64,000 nt of DNA from Anaerotruncus sp. G3(2012) (lineage in GTDB: Bacteria; Bacillota; Clostridia; Oscillospirales; Ruminococcaceae). The position numbers were made by a program, and so were the translations under genes. Below are positions 1-9,339 of this stretch, one piece after another. The notes beneath the pieces are model-generated. The model did no database searches. It saw only the letters and a list, made by a program, of their open reading frames with translations, and had not been told where the DNA came from. How positions within the stretch are numbered: the first letter of the stretch is position 1; each line of letters begins with the position of its first letter. The stretch is from the NCBI RefSeq assembly GCF_000403395.2, contig NZ_KE159657.1, positions 147,413-211,412 of the forward strand, written 5' to 3'.

Positions 1-1254
1 ATTACCCTGATGCGGGAGCAGACCAAGGGGATCGACAATGCAAGTGTCGAGGTTTCGGAACGCAGCAGCATGTCGTTTGGCAGCCGCGGGGTCACGATCA
101 ATCTGACCGGCAGCAGCCTGAGCGCACTCGAATCGACTGCCAATGAGGTCAAAACCGTCATGCAGTCGTTTGAAGGGGTCGTGTCCGCGTCGACCAGTCT
201 GTCGGACGGCAGCCCGCGTGCAGAGATCGTAGTCGATGCGGTGCAGGCCGCTGCGATCGGTACCACCCCGTCAGCGGTTGTCTCGACCGTTCGGAACATG
301 CTTTCGGGCACTCAGGCAGGGAGCATTCAGGAGAGCGACGAGGAATACAACATCAAGGTAATGTATCCCGAGGGGCGCTATCACGATGTGAGCGACCTTT
401 CCGGACTGATGATCTCAACCAGCTCGGGCGGGAAGGTGCCGCTGACCGACGTGGCCGAGATTGTCTACAACAACAGCCCGTCCCAGATTCAGCGGCAGGA
501 CGGGGATTATCAGGTTTCGGTGACCGGGCAGACAGCGACCGGTATGTCGGATTCCGCCCTTTCCAACCAGATCATGCAGCGGATCCAGCAGATGGATCTG
601 CCCGAGGGGGTGAACATCAGCCAGGGCGGCAACATGCGCATGATGAACGATGAGTTCAACGCGATCTACAGCGCGCTTGCTGCAGCGGTCTTTCTGGTGT
701 TCGTGGTCATGGCAATGCAGTTTGAGTCGATGCGGTTTTCACTGGTGGTCATGTTGTCGGTGCCGTTCTCGATGACAGGCGCATTCTTCGCGCTGATGAT
801 CACCGGGCAGTCGATCTCGATGACCTCCCTGATCGGGCTGGTCATGCTGGTCGGCATCGTGGTCAACAATGCGATCGTGCTGATCGACTATGCCAATGTC
901 CTGCGGCGCGAACACGGTATGTCCGCCCGCGATGCGCTGATCCGCTCGGGACGCACCCGTCTGCGCCCGATCCTGATGACCACCCTCACCACCGTTCTTG
1001 GCCTGCTCCCGACCGCTATCGGGATCGGCGGGCAGGTCGAGATGATGCAGTCGATGTCGATTGTCGTCATCGGCGGTCTGACCTTCTCGACCCTGCTGAC
1101 CCTCATCCTGATTCCGACCGTCTATCTTCTGTTTGACGGTGAGGACCGCCGGAGAAAGGGCGGCCAGGCAGGGAAACGCTCCCTCTTCCGCCGCAACCGG
1201 CGCGAGCAGCCGCAGACCAGCGAAGGGATGGCAATTCCCCCGGAATTTCGTTGA
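1..1254 (+). CDS. RND efflux transporter permease, C-terminal part (5' cut by window)
   Basis: Open from the first base, so this is the C-terminal ~417 residues of a ~1000-residue inner-membrane RND pump (AcrB/SwrC type). The first half visible is the second porter/extracytoplasmic region. From about base 660 there is a run of membrane segments with the family-typical stretch VGIVVNNAIVLIDYANVLR followed by RTRLRPILMTTLTTVLGLLP. The protein ends in a basic cytoplasmic tail (RRRKGG...RRNRREQ). Such pumps use the proton gradient to export drugs or lipid-like compounds. The last 124 bp recur at 1887-2010, so the present stop is followed by an insert carrying its own terminator. Family assignment is secure; substrate is unknown. 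Confidence 0.93.
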   Translation: MTLMREQTKGIDNASVEVSERSSMSFGSRGVTINLTGSSLSALESTANEVKTVMQSFEGVVSASTSLSDGSPRAEIVVDAVQAAAIGTTPSAVVSTVRNMLSGTQAGSIQESDEEYNIKVMYPEGRYHDVSDLSGLMISTSSGGKVPLTDVAEIVYNNSPSQIQRQDGDYQVSVTGQTATGMSDSALSNQIMQRIQQMDLPEGVNISQGGNMRMMNDEFNAIYSALAAAVFLVFVVMAMQFESMRFSLVVMLSVPFSMTGAFFALMITGQSISMTSLIGLVMLVGIVVNNAIVLIDYANVLRREHGMSARDALIRSGRTRLRPILMTTLTTVLGLLPTAIGIGGQVEMMQSMSIVVIGGLTFSTLLTLILIPTVYLLFDGEDRRRKGGQAGKRSLFRRNRREQPQTSEGMAIPPEFR

Positions 1255-1255
1255 A
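1132..1255 (+). repeat. 124-bp direct repeat, copy A (end of RND gene)
   Basis: Bases 1132-1255 match 1887-2010 over 124 bp with three differences that I can see. Two are synonymous in the RND frame and one changes Ala to Thr. The repeat covers the last ~40 codons and stop codon of the RND pump. Confidence 0.93.
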
Positions 1256-1269
1256 AATATAGAAACATA

Positions 1270-1304
1270 AAAACCAGTTGTTATCACTACAACTGGTTTT
1301 TTGT
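1270..1304 (+). terminator. Terminator after RND gene copy A
   Basis: A perfect 12-bp stem (AAAACCAGTTGT / ACAACTGGTTTT) with a 7-nt loop is followed by T-rich sequence. It lies inside the segment bounded by the 124-bp repeats. Confidence 0.85.
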
Positions 1305-1393
1305 ATTTGCAAAATATTTCAATTTGTATTTATTATCAATTGAAATTTTAATTTATTTATTGTATTATAAAATTAATGATAGGAGGGCTAACG

Positions 1394-1891
1394 ATGAGAA
1401 AAAAATTAGCATTATTACTTGCCGCAGGGATCATGTGTTGCGTTGGAACAATATCTGTCGCGTCTGCTGCTGATGAGATAGCTGTAGCAGGTAAAAGTTC
1501 TGTAAGTGAACTGATTGATGATTTGGATTCTTCCGCATACGGGGGGGTATTTTATGATGAAGACGGGGTTCTCCATATTTTTGCCAAGGATCGGGAAGCA
1601 CTTCTGAAATCCCGGAGGCTTCAAAATGTAGTTAGGAACCGAGAGATGGAAATTATAATTGAAGAGGCGGAATATTCTTTGGACGAGTTAGAATCTGCGC
1701 AGAAACGGCTTCTCGAGCATCAGAATGAGCTGGCAATCGTTGCTGTAGGATTGTATGAACCGGAAAATGCCCTGTCTGTCTATACCAGCGATACTTCGGA
1801 TGAAAACAAAGCCGCGATTGCATCTGTTGCTGGTGTGAAAAATATTCGCTATAAAGAATCCTCTGGTTTTGCTGCTTCTCCTGCCATTTGA
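1394..1891 (+). CDS. Small exported protein of unknown function
   Basis: 165 residues. The ATG at 1394 is chosen because AGGAGGG (about 1380-1386) lies just upstream; an in-frame start at 1376 has no such site. The N-terminus (MRKKLALLLAAGIMCCVG...ASAADE) is a signal peptide with a likely AxA-type cleavage near residue 27. The mature part is acidic and contains a charged helical stretch (EIIIEEAEYSLDELESAQKR). I do not recognise the family. The upstream DNA is clearly more AT-rich than its neighbours and the stop codon lies exactly at the start of repeat copy B, so the gene is cargo of the segment bounded by the 124-bp repeats. It could be a secreted or envelope-associated regulator of the pump, but nothing in the sequence shows that. 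Confidence 0.7.
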   Translation: MRKKLALLLAAGIMCCVGTISVASAADEIAVAGKSSVSELIDDLDSSAYGGVFYDEDGVLHIFAKDREALLKSRRLQNVVRNREMEIIIEEAEYSLDELESAQKRLLEHQNELAIVAVGLYEPENALSVYTSDTSDENKAAIASVAGVKNIRYKESSGFAASPAI

Positions 1892-2010
1892 CGGTGAGGA
1901 CCGCCGGAGAAAGGGCGGCCAGACAGGGAAACGCTCTCTCTTCCGCCGTAACCGGCGCGAGCAGCCGCAGACCAGCGAAGGGATGGCAATTCCCCCGGAA
2001 TTTCGTTGAA
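1887..2010 (+). repeat. 124-bp direct repeat, copy B (orphan RND 3' end)
   Basis: Second copy of the RND 3' end, including the original stop codon. It is followed by two further terminators, which suggests this copy marks the ancestral end of the pump gene and that 1256-1886 was inserted. Confidence 0.92.
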
Positions 2011-2019
2011 CAGATCAGG

Positions 2020-2053
2020 ACAGCCGCATCTGCTTTCCAGGTGCGGCTGTTTC
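2020..2053 (+). terminator. Hairpin after RND repeat copy B
   Basis: Stem ACAGCCGCA / TGCGGCTGT (9 bp) followed by TTTCG. Probably the original terminator of the RND operon. Confidence 0.6.
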
Positions 2054-2093
2054 GCGGAGAACTTTGTATTGGGGTCAAAAGGAGCTGAAAAAT

Positions 2094-2130
2094 GCCCGCC
2101 GGATGGATGGTCCGGCGGGCGTTTTATTTT
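2094..2130 (+). terminator. Rho-independent terminator
   Basis: A perfect 10-bp stem GCCCGCCGGA / TCCGGCGGGC with a 7-nt loop, followed by GTTTTATTTT. Confidence 0.88.
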
Positions 2131-2252
2131 GAAAAATAAATTTAAATATGGTTTTTATATAGCCAGTTGAATCAAACGAAGAACACCTGACTGTCCCTCA
2201 GATGTGCGAAAGACGCCGGCCTCGTGATGACGCTGCCTGGACAGCAGAATGA

Positions 2253-2987
<735 letters not shown>

Positions 2988-3195
2988 AAAAGCAACGCTT
3001 TTACAACAATATGTGGATGACCACCAGCTGGAGCTGACGCAGCGTTTCCATGAAATGGGTCTGGTCTGTGCCTGTCCGGAGGTGGAACGGCTGGCCGAAG
3101 CCCTGCAATGGGTTCAGGATTACAGGCCCGCGCCGTTTCGTTCCAATACAGAGGCGTTTCTGGCATCGCTGGACGCGTTTCTCAATGCTTTATGA
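2988..3195 (+). pseudogene. C-terminal remnant of a PssE/Alg13-like glycosyltransferase
   Basis: About 60 residues in frame, ending at the stop at 3195, contain YVDDHQLELTQRFHEMGL and a tail ending SNTEAFLASLDAFLNAL. This resembles the C-terminal end of small GT28-fold glycosyltransferase subunits (PssE, CpsG, Alg13 type), where a VDDHQLEL motif is characteristic. The catalytic N-terminal part is missing; upstream lies the recombinase, whose last codons read straight into this region in another frame. The remnant sits 16 bp before the next glycosyltransferase and was probably the preceding gene of that operon. The assignment rests on remembered family motifs. Confidence 0.65.
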
Positions 3196-3211
3196 GTAAA
3201 GGAGGCGTCTC

Positions 3212-4284
3212 ATGAAGGTACTGGTGATCGGTCCCAGCGAGACGGGTTCCCGGGGCGGGATGGCTGCGGTGATCCGGGGCATACGGGAGAGCAGGACACT
3301 AAGCCGGGAGTTTGAGATTACCGTCTTTCCCTCCTGCATAGATGGCAGCCTGCTCCGGCGGCTGCTGTACTGCGCATATGCCTATCTTCGCTTTTTGGCC
3401 TGCTATCGGGAATACGACCTTTTCCATATACATACCGCGGAAAAGGGAAGCGTTTTTCGTAAAAACCTCTACCTGCGCAAAATAAAGCGTGCGGGGAAAA
3501 GGCAGTTATACATATACACGGTGCGGAGTTTCTGGACTTTTACGACAGTCTGGGATTCTGGGGGAAAGCGATTGTAGACCGCTTTTTTCATCGTGCGGAC
3601 CTGGTTTTAGCCCTGTCGGAGGGATGGCGGCGGGAACTGGAGGAGCGGTTCCATACCGGAATCTGCCAGGTGCTGTACAATGGTGTGGACCTCGCCGCGT
3701 TTCAGGCGGCAGTCTCCGACCCGGCGGAGCACCTCCATTCTTTTGTTATGCTGGGCCGCATGGGGGCCAGGAAGGGGACCTACGATTTCATAGAGGCAGC
3801 GGCTCTGGCAGTGAAACAAGCCCCGGGATTGACCATCTGCATAGCGGGAGACGGTGAGGTGGAGCGGATCCGGGGCATGGTGGCGGAAAAGGAGCTGGGC
3901 AGCCACGTCACAGTGTTGGACTGGGTGGACGGAGAAAAAAAGCTGGAGCTGCTGAAAAATGCCGCCGCTGTGGTCCTGCCCTCCTATCATGAGGGCTTGC
4001 CCATGGCCATCCTAGAAGGAATGGCGGCAGGGAAGGCTGTCATCAGCACCCGTGTGGGGGCCATCCCGGAGGTGGTTACGGAGGCGAACGGCATCCTGGT
4101 AGAGCCCGGCGATGTCCCTGCCCTGGCGCAGGCTCTGCTGCGGTGCGGCAGTGATGTGGAGAAGCTGAACCACATGTCCGTCAACAACAGGGAGCGGGCG
4201 GAGGCATTGTTCAGTGTACAGGAAATGCATCAGAGATTGGCGGAGTACTACCGCTGGACAGCGGAAGGAAAGGTGAAGAAATGA
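3212..4284 (+). pseudogene. GT4 (group 1) glycosyltransferase, frameshifted
   Basis: The start at 3212 follows AAAGGAGGCGTC. The N-terminal half (MKVLVIGPSETGSRGGMAAV...) reads in one frame up to about 3500 and the rest in the -1 frame to 4284. The second frame gives HIHGAEFLDFY, LALSEGWRREL, VLYNGVDLAAF and the C-terminal donor-site region PSYHEGLPMAILEGMAAGKAV with a glutamate pair. The shift falls at a GGGGAAAA run at 3493-3500, consistent with loss of one base. Full length would be about 357 residues, normal for GT4 enzymes using nucleotide sugars in exopolysaccharide assembly. It overlaps the next gene by 4 bp. It could be a true mutation, a sequencing error or a phase-variable tract; no canonical -1 slippery heptamer is in register. 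Confidence 0.85.
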
Positions 4285-5252
4285 ACCTGATTAGTGTGGT
4301 GGTACCGGTATATAATGCCGGACCATATCTGCGGCAGTGCCTGGATTCTATCGCAGCCCAGACCTATTCCCATATGGAGGTTATCCTGGTGGATGACGCA
4401 TCCACCGATGGCAGCGGCCAGATATGCAAGGAGTATGCAGAGCGGGACGAAAGATTTCAGTATGTGAGGTTCCCCGCCAACCGGGGACCGTCCGCCGCTC
4501 GGAACGAGGGCGTAGGGCGGGCGGCAGGGGCGTTCCTCTCTTTTGTGGACGCAGACGACTATGTGGAACCTGACCTGCTGGAAAAACTGTACCGCAGCCT
4601 GACAGAGAGCGGTGCGGATATCAGCACCTGCGGGGCGGACGGAATCCGGCTGGAGAGCGGTCCGGCCCGGACCTATTCCAGGGCGGAGGCGGTATGCTGT
4701 CTGGCTAAGGGCGCGCCCTTCAACCATGTTCCGTGGGGCAAGCTCTACTGTGCCGAGCTGGCGCGCGCGTGCCCCTTCGACGAAAATGTTTTCTACAGCG
4801 AGGACCTTCTCTTTCTCTATGAGGCGCTCAAACGGTCAGAGAAGGTAAGCTGCATTCCCGATGTGCTGTATCACTACGTCAGCCGGGAAGGCAGTCAGAT
4901 GCGCAGCGGGATGAGTGGGCGCAAGTGCACCGCTCTTGCTGTTCAGGAGCTGGTCTGCCGGGACGCCGCCATCGCTTTCCCGAAGGCCGAACCTCACTTC
5001 CGACGGCTGGCATTGGAAACCGACCGATGCATGGCTATGCTGACCGTGAAAGCAGGGGCGGAGGATGGGGCTGCTTATGCATATTTGAAGAAGCTGAGCA
5101 ATGACGCCCGGCGGCATTTCAGCTGGAGGGCGCTGTCCCTCTTTCCATCCAAAAAGGATGCGGCAGCTGCACTGGCGCTGTGTGTGGGAGCGATGGTGTT
5201 TTGGGGGATCGCCGCTGCCTTTCTGCGTCTCAAAGGGCTGAAAGGTGGGTAA
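4281..5252 (+). CDS. GT2 family glycosyltransferase (first of tandem pair)
   Basis: 323 residues. The GT-A fold starts at ISVVVPVYNAGPYLRQCL, with the nucleotide-sugar motif LVDDASTDGSG and the metal-binding VDADDYVEPD (DxD) at about residues 90-100. The ED dyad of the acceptor site may be SEDLLFLYEAL. A hydrophobic C-terminal segment (ALCVGAMVFWGIAAAFL) could tether it to the membrane. It overlaps the preceding gene by 4 bp and the end of its frame lies just before the next start, so translation is probably coupled. It is a clear paralogue of the following gene. The role is addition of a sugar to a lipid-linked surface polysaccharide repeat; donor and acceptor are unknown. Confidence 0.88.
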   Translation: MNLISVVVPVYNAGPYLRQCLDSIAAQTYSHMEVILVDDASTDGSGQICKEYAERDERFQYVRFPANRGPSAARNEGVGRAAGAFLSFVDADDYVEPDLLEKLYRSLTESGADISTCGADGIRLESGPARTYSRAEAVCCLAKGAPFNHVPWGKLYCAELARACPFDENVFYSEDLLFLYEALKRSEKVSCIPDVLYHYVSREGSQMRSGMSGRKCTALAVQELVCRDAAIAFPKAEPHFRRLALETDRCMAMLTVKAGAEDGAAYAYLKKLSNDARRHFSWRALSLFPSKKDAAAALALCVGAMVFWGIAAAFLRLKGLKGG

Positions 5253-5256
5253 GGTC

Positions 5257-6246
5257 ATGGAACGGAATTCCCCAAAGATCAGCGTCATCGTGCCGGTGTA
5301 CAACGTGGAGCCATATCTGGAGCGATGCTTCGGTTCCATCGCGGCCCAGACCTATCCCAATATGGAGGTTATCCTGGTGGATGATGCATCCACCGATGGC
5401 AGCGGCAAGATCTGCGACGGTTGGGTGGCCCGGGACAAACGGTTTCAGTGTGTGCATCTTTTGTCCAACCGAGGGGTATCCGCCGCCCGAAACCAGGGTG
5501 TAAGCAGGGCGGCGGGGGCATTCGCTGTTTTTATCGACGCGGATGACTACGTGGAGCCATGTCTTCTGGAGGCGCTGTACCGTAATTGGCGGGAGACCGG
5601 AGCGGATATCTGCGTGTGCGGGAATGAGGGTATGGGGCTGGAGGAAAGCCCTGCCGCTGTCTATTCCCGGACGGAGGCGGTCCAATGCTTGGCCCAGAGA
5701 ACTTCCTTCCTGTGGACGGTGTGGGGTAAAATCTATCCTATGGAGCTGGTGAAGGAAACGCCTTTCATCGAGGAAGCGCTATGCTGTGAGGACCTTCTGT
5801 TTTTTTATCAGCTGCTCAAGCGTGTGGAGCGAATCAGCTGCATCCCCTGCCGGCTGTACCACTATACCTACCGTACAGGCAGCCTGATCAACAGCGGTGT
5901 AAACGAAAAGCGATGCACTGTACTGTCGGTTTTGGACAATATCTGCACCGAAGCGCCCAGCTGGCTTTCCCCCGAGGCGGTGTCCTGCTTCCGGTTGTTG
6001 GCGTTGGAAACCGGGGTGCGTCTGGCCATGCAGGCGGTGGAGGGCGGTACGGATGGGCCGCTTTGGGAGTATCTGAAGCTGTTTCAGAACCACAGCCGCC
6101 GCCATTTCAGCTGGCGGGCACTGTCCTTCTGCCGGAAGAGAAAGACCATAGCGGCAGTGCTGACACTGCGAACTCACGCTGCCCTCTTTTGGGCTGCGGG
6201 CACTGTCTACTGCTGGGTCAAGCGGCTGAGATCGGGGGCGGAGTGA
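5257..6246 (+). CDS. GT2 family glycosyltransferase (second of tandem pair)
   Basis: 329 residues from ATG 5257, preceded by AAAGGTGGGTAAGG; a GTG at 5245 is an alternative. Same architecture as its neighbour: ISVIVPVYNVEPYLERC, LVDDASTDGSG, IDADDYVEP (DxD) and CCEDLLFFYQLLKR, with a hydrophobic C-terminal stretch. The DNA around 5350-5405 is nearly identical to 4360-4425, so this is a tandem duplication that diverged mainly in the acceptor-recognition half. It probably adds a different sugar or linkage in the same polysaccharide. Confidence 0.88.
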   Translation: MERNSPKISVIVPVYNVEPYLERCFGSIAAQTYPNMEVILVDDASTDGSGKICDGWVARDKRFQCVHLLSNRGVSAARNQGVSRAAGAFAVFIDADDYVEPCLLEALYRNWRETGADICVCGNEGMGLEESPAAVYSRTEAVQCLAQRTSFLWTVWGKIYPMELVKETPFIEEALCCEDLLFFYQLLKRVERISCIPCRLYHYTYRTGSLINSGVNEKRCTVLSVLDNICTEAPSWLSPEAVSCFRLLALETGVRLAMQAVEGGTDGPLWEYLKLFQNHSRRHFSWRALSFCRKRKTIAAVLTLRTHAALFWAAGTVYCWVKRLRSGAE

Positions 6247-6255
6247 GGGAATCGC

Positions 6256-7794
6256 ATGGATGCAACAAAGCATGTGGCAAAAAACCTAAAGTTTATACTG
6301 GCCAGTGAACTCATATTGGCCGCGCTGAAGTTCGCATCCCGCCGGGTGTTCGTTTTCACACTGGGAAAAGCGTATTTAGGCCTAAACGGGCTGTTCTCAG
6401 ATATTCTATCCGCGCTCTCACTAGCGGAGCTGGGGTTTGGGGTATCCATCACTTATAGCCTGTACCGGCCTGTGGCCCAGGGGGATACAGAGCTCATCAA
6501 ATCCCTGGTCCGGCTGTACCGCCGGGTTTATCGAGCGGTGGGCGCGGCGGTCTTGGCGGCGGGGCTGGCGCTGGCGCCGTTTCTAAACTTTTTTGTAAAG
6601 GAAATGCCGGGGGACATCCCCAGCATCCCCCTGATCTATGCCCTGACCGTAGTCAATACCGGCATCTCCTATTTCTGGTCCTATAAGTCCACGCTGCTGT
6701 TCGTGTATCAAAAGAAGTACATCGACGCCACGGTCCGTACGGTGGTGGCATTGTTCGCCACCGGGGCGCAGATCACGGTGCTGCTGCTCACCCATAACTA
6801 TGTGTATTATCTGTACATCGCTGTTGTGGCCACTCTGGTGCAGAACATGGTGGTCTCGGCCCAGGCCGATCGGTTATATCCCTTTTTGCGGGAGCGGGAG
6901 GCCCGCCCCCTTCCGGAGGAAGTGCTGGGAGATATCCGCCGGAATGTAGGGGCCATGATCCTCCACCGGATTGGATCCGTAGCGGTGTTCAGTACGGATA
7001 ATCTTCTCATCTCCAAATTTGTGGGCATTGAAACCACCGGGCTGTACTCCAACTACATGATGCTCCGGGGCCTTTTGAATATAGCGGTCAATGCCCTGTC
7101 CAATGCCGTTATGCCCGTCTTGGGGAATCTGACTGTCACCTCTACAGTGCAGGAGAAAAGAACGGCCTTCCGTCGTCTCAATTTCTGTGCGGCGTGGCTG
7201 TTCGGGTGGATGAGCATCTGTCTGCTGTGTCTCTATGATCCATTTATCGAGCTCTGGCTGGGGGCCGGATATCTGCTTCCCTCCGGGACGGTCCTGTTGA
7301 TTGTGGTGAATTTTTACATAACCAGTATGCGGATCCCGGTGGCAAACAGCAAAAGTGTTATGGGGCTGTTTTGGGACGAGCGCTATAAATCAATCTTTGA
7401 GGCACTGGTCAATCTGGGGGTTTCCATTGTTCTTGCACGAAGATGGGGGATTGCCGGCGTTTTGACCGGGACGCTGATCAGTACGATGTCCATGCCCTTC
7501 TGGATCGAACCGCTGGGGCTCTTCCGCTATGGATTGAAGCAGGCGCCCGGCGAGTATTTCTCGTGCTATTTCTTCCATCTGGCGGTGGCCGCCGCTGCCG
7601 GAGGGCTGACAAAGCTGCTGTGCGGAATAACGGAAACGAACATTTTGGGATTTTTGTGGAAGGCTCTGCTCTGTGCAGTGGTGCCAAACATGGTTTGTCT
7701 GGTTGTTTATTGGCGAATGCCTGAGATGCGTTTTTTGAAGGAGCTATTTACACGGATGGGCACAGACCGGAAAAAAAGAGGGCCGTGTGGATAA
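6256..7794 (+). CDS. Wzx-like polysaccharide flippase (MOP superfamily)
   Basis: 512 residues with about 12-14 hydrophobic segments and the MOP/MVF flippase pattern: KFASRRVFVFTLGKAYLGLNGLFSDILSALSLAELGFG at the N-terminus and VFSTDNLLISKFVGIETTGLYSNY in the middle. Such proteins move undecaprenyl-linked repeat units across the cytoplasmic membrane. It is the last gene of the cluster, 9 bp after the GT2 gene, and is followed by a strong terminator. No polymerase (Wzy) or initiating sugar-phosphate transferase is present in the window, so the cluster is incomplete here. Confidence 0.88.
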   Translation: MDATKHVAKNLKFILASELILAALKFASRRVFVFTLGKAYLGLNGLFSDILSALSLAELGFGVSITYSLYRPVAQGDTELIKSLVRLYRRVYRAVGAAVLAAGLALAPFLNFFVKEMPGDIPSIPLIYALTVVNTGISYFWSYKSTLLFVYQKKYIDATVRTVVALFATGAQITVLLLTHNYVYYLYIAVVATLVQNMVVSAQADRLYPFLREREARPLPEEVLGDIRRNVGAMILHRIGSVAVFSTDNLLISKFVGIETTGLYSNYMMLRGLLNIAVNALSNAVMPVLGNLTVTSTVQEKRTAFRRLNFCAAWLFGWMSICLLCLYDPFIELWLGAGYLLPSGTVLLIVVNFYITSMRIPVANSKSVMGLFWDERYKSIFEALVNLGVSIVLARRWGIAGVLTGTLISTMSMPFWIEPLGLFRYGLKQAPGEYFSCYFFHLAVAAAAGGLTKLLCGITETNILGFLWKALLCAVVPNMVCLVVYWRMPEMRFLKELFTRMGTDRKKRGPCG

Positions 7795-7856
7795 AACCGG
7801 AGCAGAGCAGGTCATACACGGTCGCAGCCAACCCTTTTTTAGTGATATCAAAAGGA

Positions 7857-7903
7857 TTGCGAAAGAGGCACTTTTTGCGAAAGGCCTCTTTCGCAATTTA
7901 TTT
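7857..7903 (+). terminator. Terminator of the polysaccharide cluster
   Basis: A perfect 13-bp stem TTGCGAAAGAGGC / GCCTCTTTCGCAA, then TTTATTTTT. Confidence 0.9.
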
Positions 7904-7940
7904 TTACACTTTTCAGACAAGAAAAAAGAATAGGCACCTA

Positions 7941-7969
7941 TTGCGTAACCGGCGGGAATTTTGTATAAT
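7941..7969 (+). promoter_or_regulatory. Sigma-A promoter of the DUF951-prfA operon
   Basis: TTGCGT (7941-7946), a 17-bp spacer, TATAAT (7964-7969). It lies 48 bp before the DUF951 start. Confidence 0.8.
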
Positions 7970-8016
7970 AATAGATTATAGCAGATCGGAAAAATAGCTT
8001 GCGGAGGTGGGTTTGG

Positions 8017-8247
8017 ATGGATGTACAAGTGGGGGATATCCTGCTGATGAAAAAGCCGCATCCCTGTGGGGAACGGCAGTTTTCAGTCGGGCGGGTCGGG
8101 ATGGATTTCCGGATCCGCTGTACCGGGTGCGGACGGGAAGTGATGATCCCGCGCGCCAAGGTAGAACGGAACATCAAAAAGATTTTCCGCAATGGGGAAG
8201 AGGTCGAGAAAAATCCGCCAAAGCCCTCGCAGGACAGCAGTATTTGA
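8017..8247 (+). CDS. DUF951 family protein
   Basis: 76 residues. ATG 8017 follows GGAGGTGG at 8003-8010. The protein is small and basic, with VGDILLMKKPHPCG near the N-terminus and an IRCTGCGREVMIPRAKVERNIKKI segment; the Cys-x2-Cys suggests a possible metal or nucleic-acid contact. DUF951 proteins are common in Firmicutes next to translation or chromosome-partitioning genes; the function is not known to me. Here it is the first gene of the operon and precedes prfA by 15 bp. Confidence 0.85.
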   Translation: MDVQVGDILLMKKPHPCGERQFSVGRVGMDFRIRCTGCGREVMIPRAKVERNIKKIFRNGEEVEKNPPKPSQDSSI

Positions 8248-8262
8248 TAAAGGAGCCGGAAG

Positions 8263-9339
8263 ATGTTAGACAGACTGGAAGCGGTCGCAGCGCGGTATGA
8301 CGAGATCAACCACAAGCTGATGGAGCCGAATGTGACCAACGATCAGGAGCTGTATACCTCCCTGATGAAAGAATATAAGCGTCTGACCCCGATCGTAGAA
8401 AAATACCAGGAATACCGTCAAGCGAAGCAGTCGTTTGAGGAAGCGCGGGAGATGCTGGGGGAGGGCGGATTGGACAAAGAACTGCGTGAACTGGCGCAGG
8501 AGCAGCTTGACGCCAGCCGTGACCAGATCGAAACCGCCTCGCAGGAGCTGCGGGTTCTCCTGCTGCCGCAGGACCCGAACGATGAAAAGAATGTCATTAT
8601 TGAAATCCGCGGGGGCGCTGGCGGGGATGAAGCGGCACTCTTTGCGGGTTCGCTCTATCGGATGTACAGTATGTACGCCGAGAGCCGGGGCTGGACGAGC
8701 GAGATTTTGAGTGCGAATGAGACCGAGCTGGGCGGTTATAAGGAGGTCAGCTTCTCGCTTGACGGGGATGGGGTCTATTCCCGCTTGAAATTCGAAAGCG
8801 GGGTGCATCGGGTCCAGCGGGTGCCCGAGACCGAGGCACAGGGCCGCATCCACACTTCGACGGTGACTGTCGCGGTGCTGCCCGAGGCGGAGGAGGTTGA
8901 GCTGGAGATTGATCCCAAGGACCTCCAGATCGACGTATTCCGTTCGAGTGGAGCCGGCGGGCAGCATGTCAACAAGACTTCCTCCGCAATCCGGGTTACC
9001 CATCTGCCAACCGGCATGGTGGTCGAGTGTCAGGACGAGCGGAGCCAGTACAAGAACAAGGACAAGGCGCTCAAGGTGTTGAGGTCCCGTCTGCTGGACA
9101 TCAAAGTGCGGGAACAGAATGACCGGATCGCAAGCGAACGGAAGTTACAGGTGGGGACCGGGGACCGCTCGGAGCGGATCCGCACCTATAACTTCCCGCA
9201 GGGACGGTGTACCGATCACCGGATAGGGCTGACCCTTTATAAACTGGACAGCATCATTGACGGGGACCTGGACGAGCTGCTTGACGCGCTGATGACCTTC
9301 GATCAGGCGGAAAAATTGCAGGCTTCGCAGGATGCCTGA
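8263..9339 (+). CDS. prfA: Peptide chain release factor 1
   Basis: 358 residues, the usual length. Domain 2 carries the codon-recognition PxT motif ([14 protein letters not shown], about residues 186-199), which marks RF1 rather than RF2. The catalytic GGQ lies in [16 protein letters not shown] (about residues 229-244), needed for peptidyl-tRNA hydrolysis at UAA/UAG. The gene overlaps the tsaC start. The methyltransferase gene prmC, commonly adjacent, is absent here. Confidence 0.97.
   Translation: MLDRLEAVAARYDEINHKLMEPNVTNDQELYTSLMKEYKRLTPIVEKYQEYRQAKQSFEEAREMLGEGGLDKELRELAQEQLDASRDQIETASQELRVLLLPQDPNDEKNVIIEIRGGAGGDEAALFAGSLYRMYSMYAESRGWTSEILSANETELGGYKEVSFSLDGDGVYSRLKFESGVHRVQRVPETEAQGRIHTSTVTVAVLPEAEEVELEIDPKDLQIDVFRSSGAGGQHVNKTSSAIRVTHLPTGMVVECQDERSQYKNKDKALKVLRSRLLDIKVREQNDRIASERKLQVGTGDRSERIRTYNFPQGRCTDHRIGLTLYKLDSIIDGDLDELLDALMTFDQAEKLQASQDA

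Noticed and set aside
1888-2088. Short plus-strand frame in repeat copy B
   Set aside because: It is the RND tail sequence read in another frame plus terminator hairpin; no own start signal.
3490-3503. Programmed -1 frameshift in the glycosyltransferase
   Set aside because: In register, the A-site codon AAA would slip onto GAA, so no canonical X-XXY-YYZ heptamer exists; simple base loss is more likely.
3489-3857. Third-frame ORF across the frameshifted glycosyltransferase
   Set aside because: Low-complexity Gly/Pro/Ser sequence; the GT4 homology runs in the other two frames.
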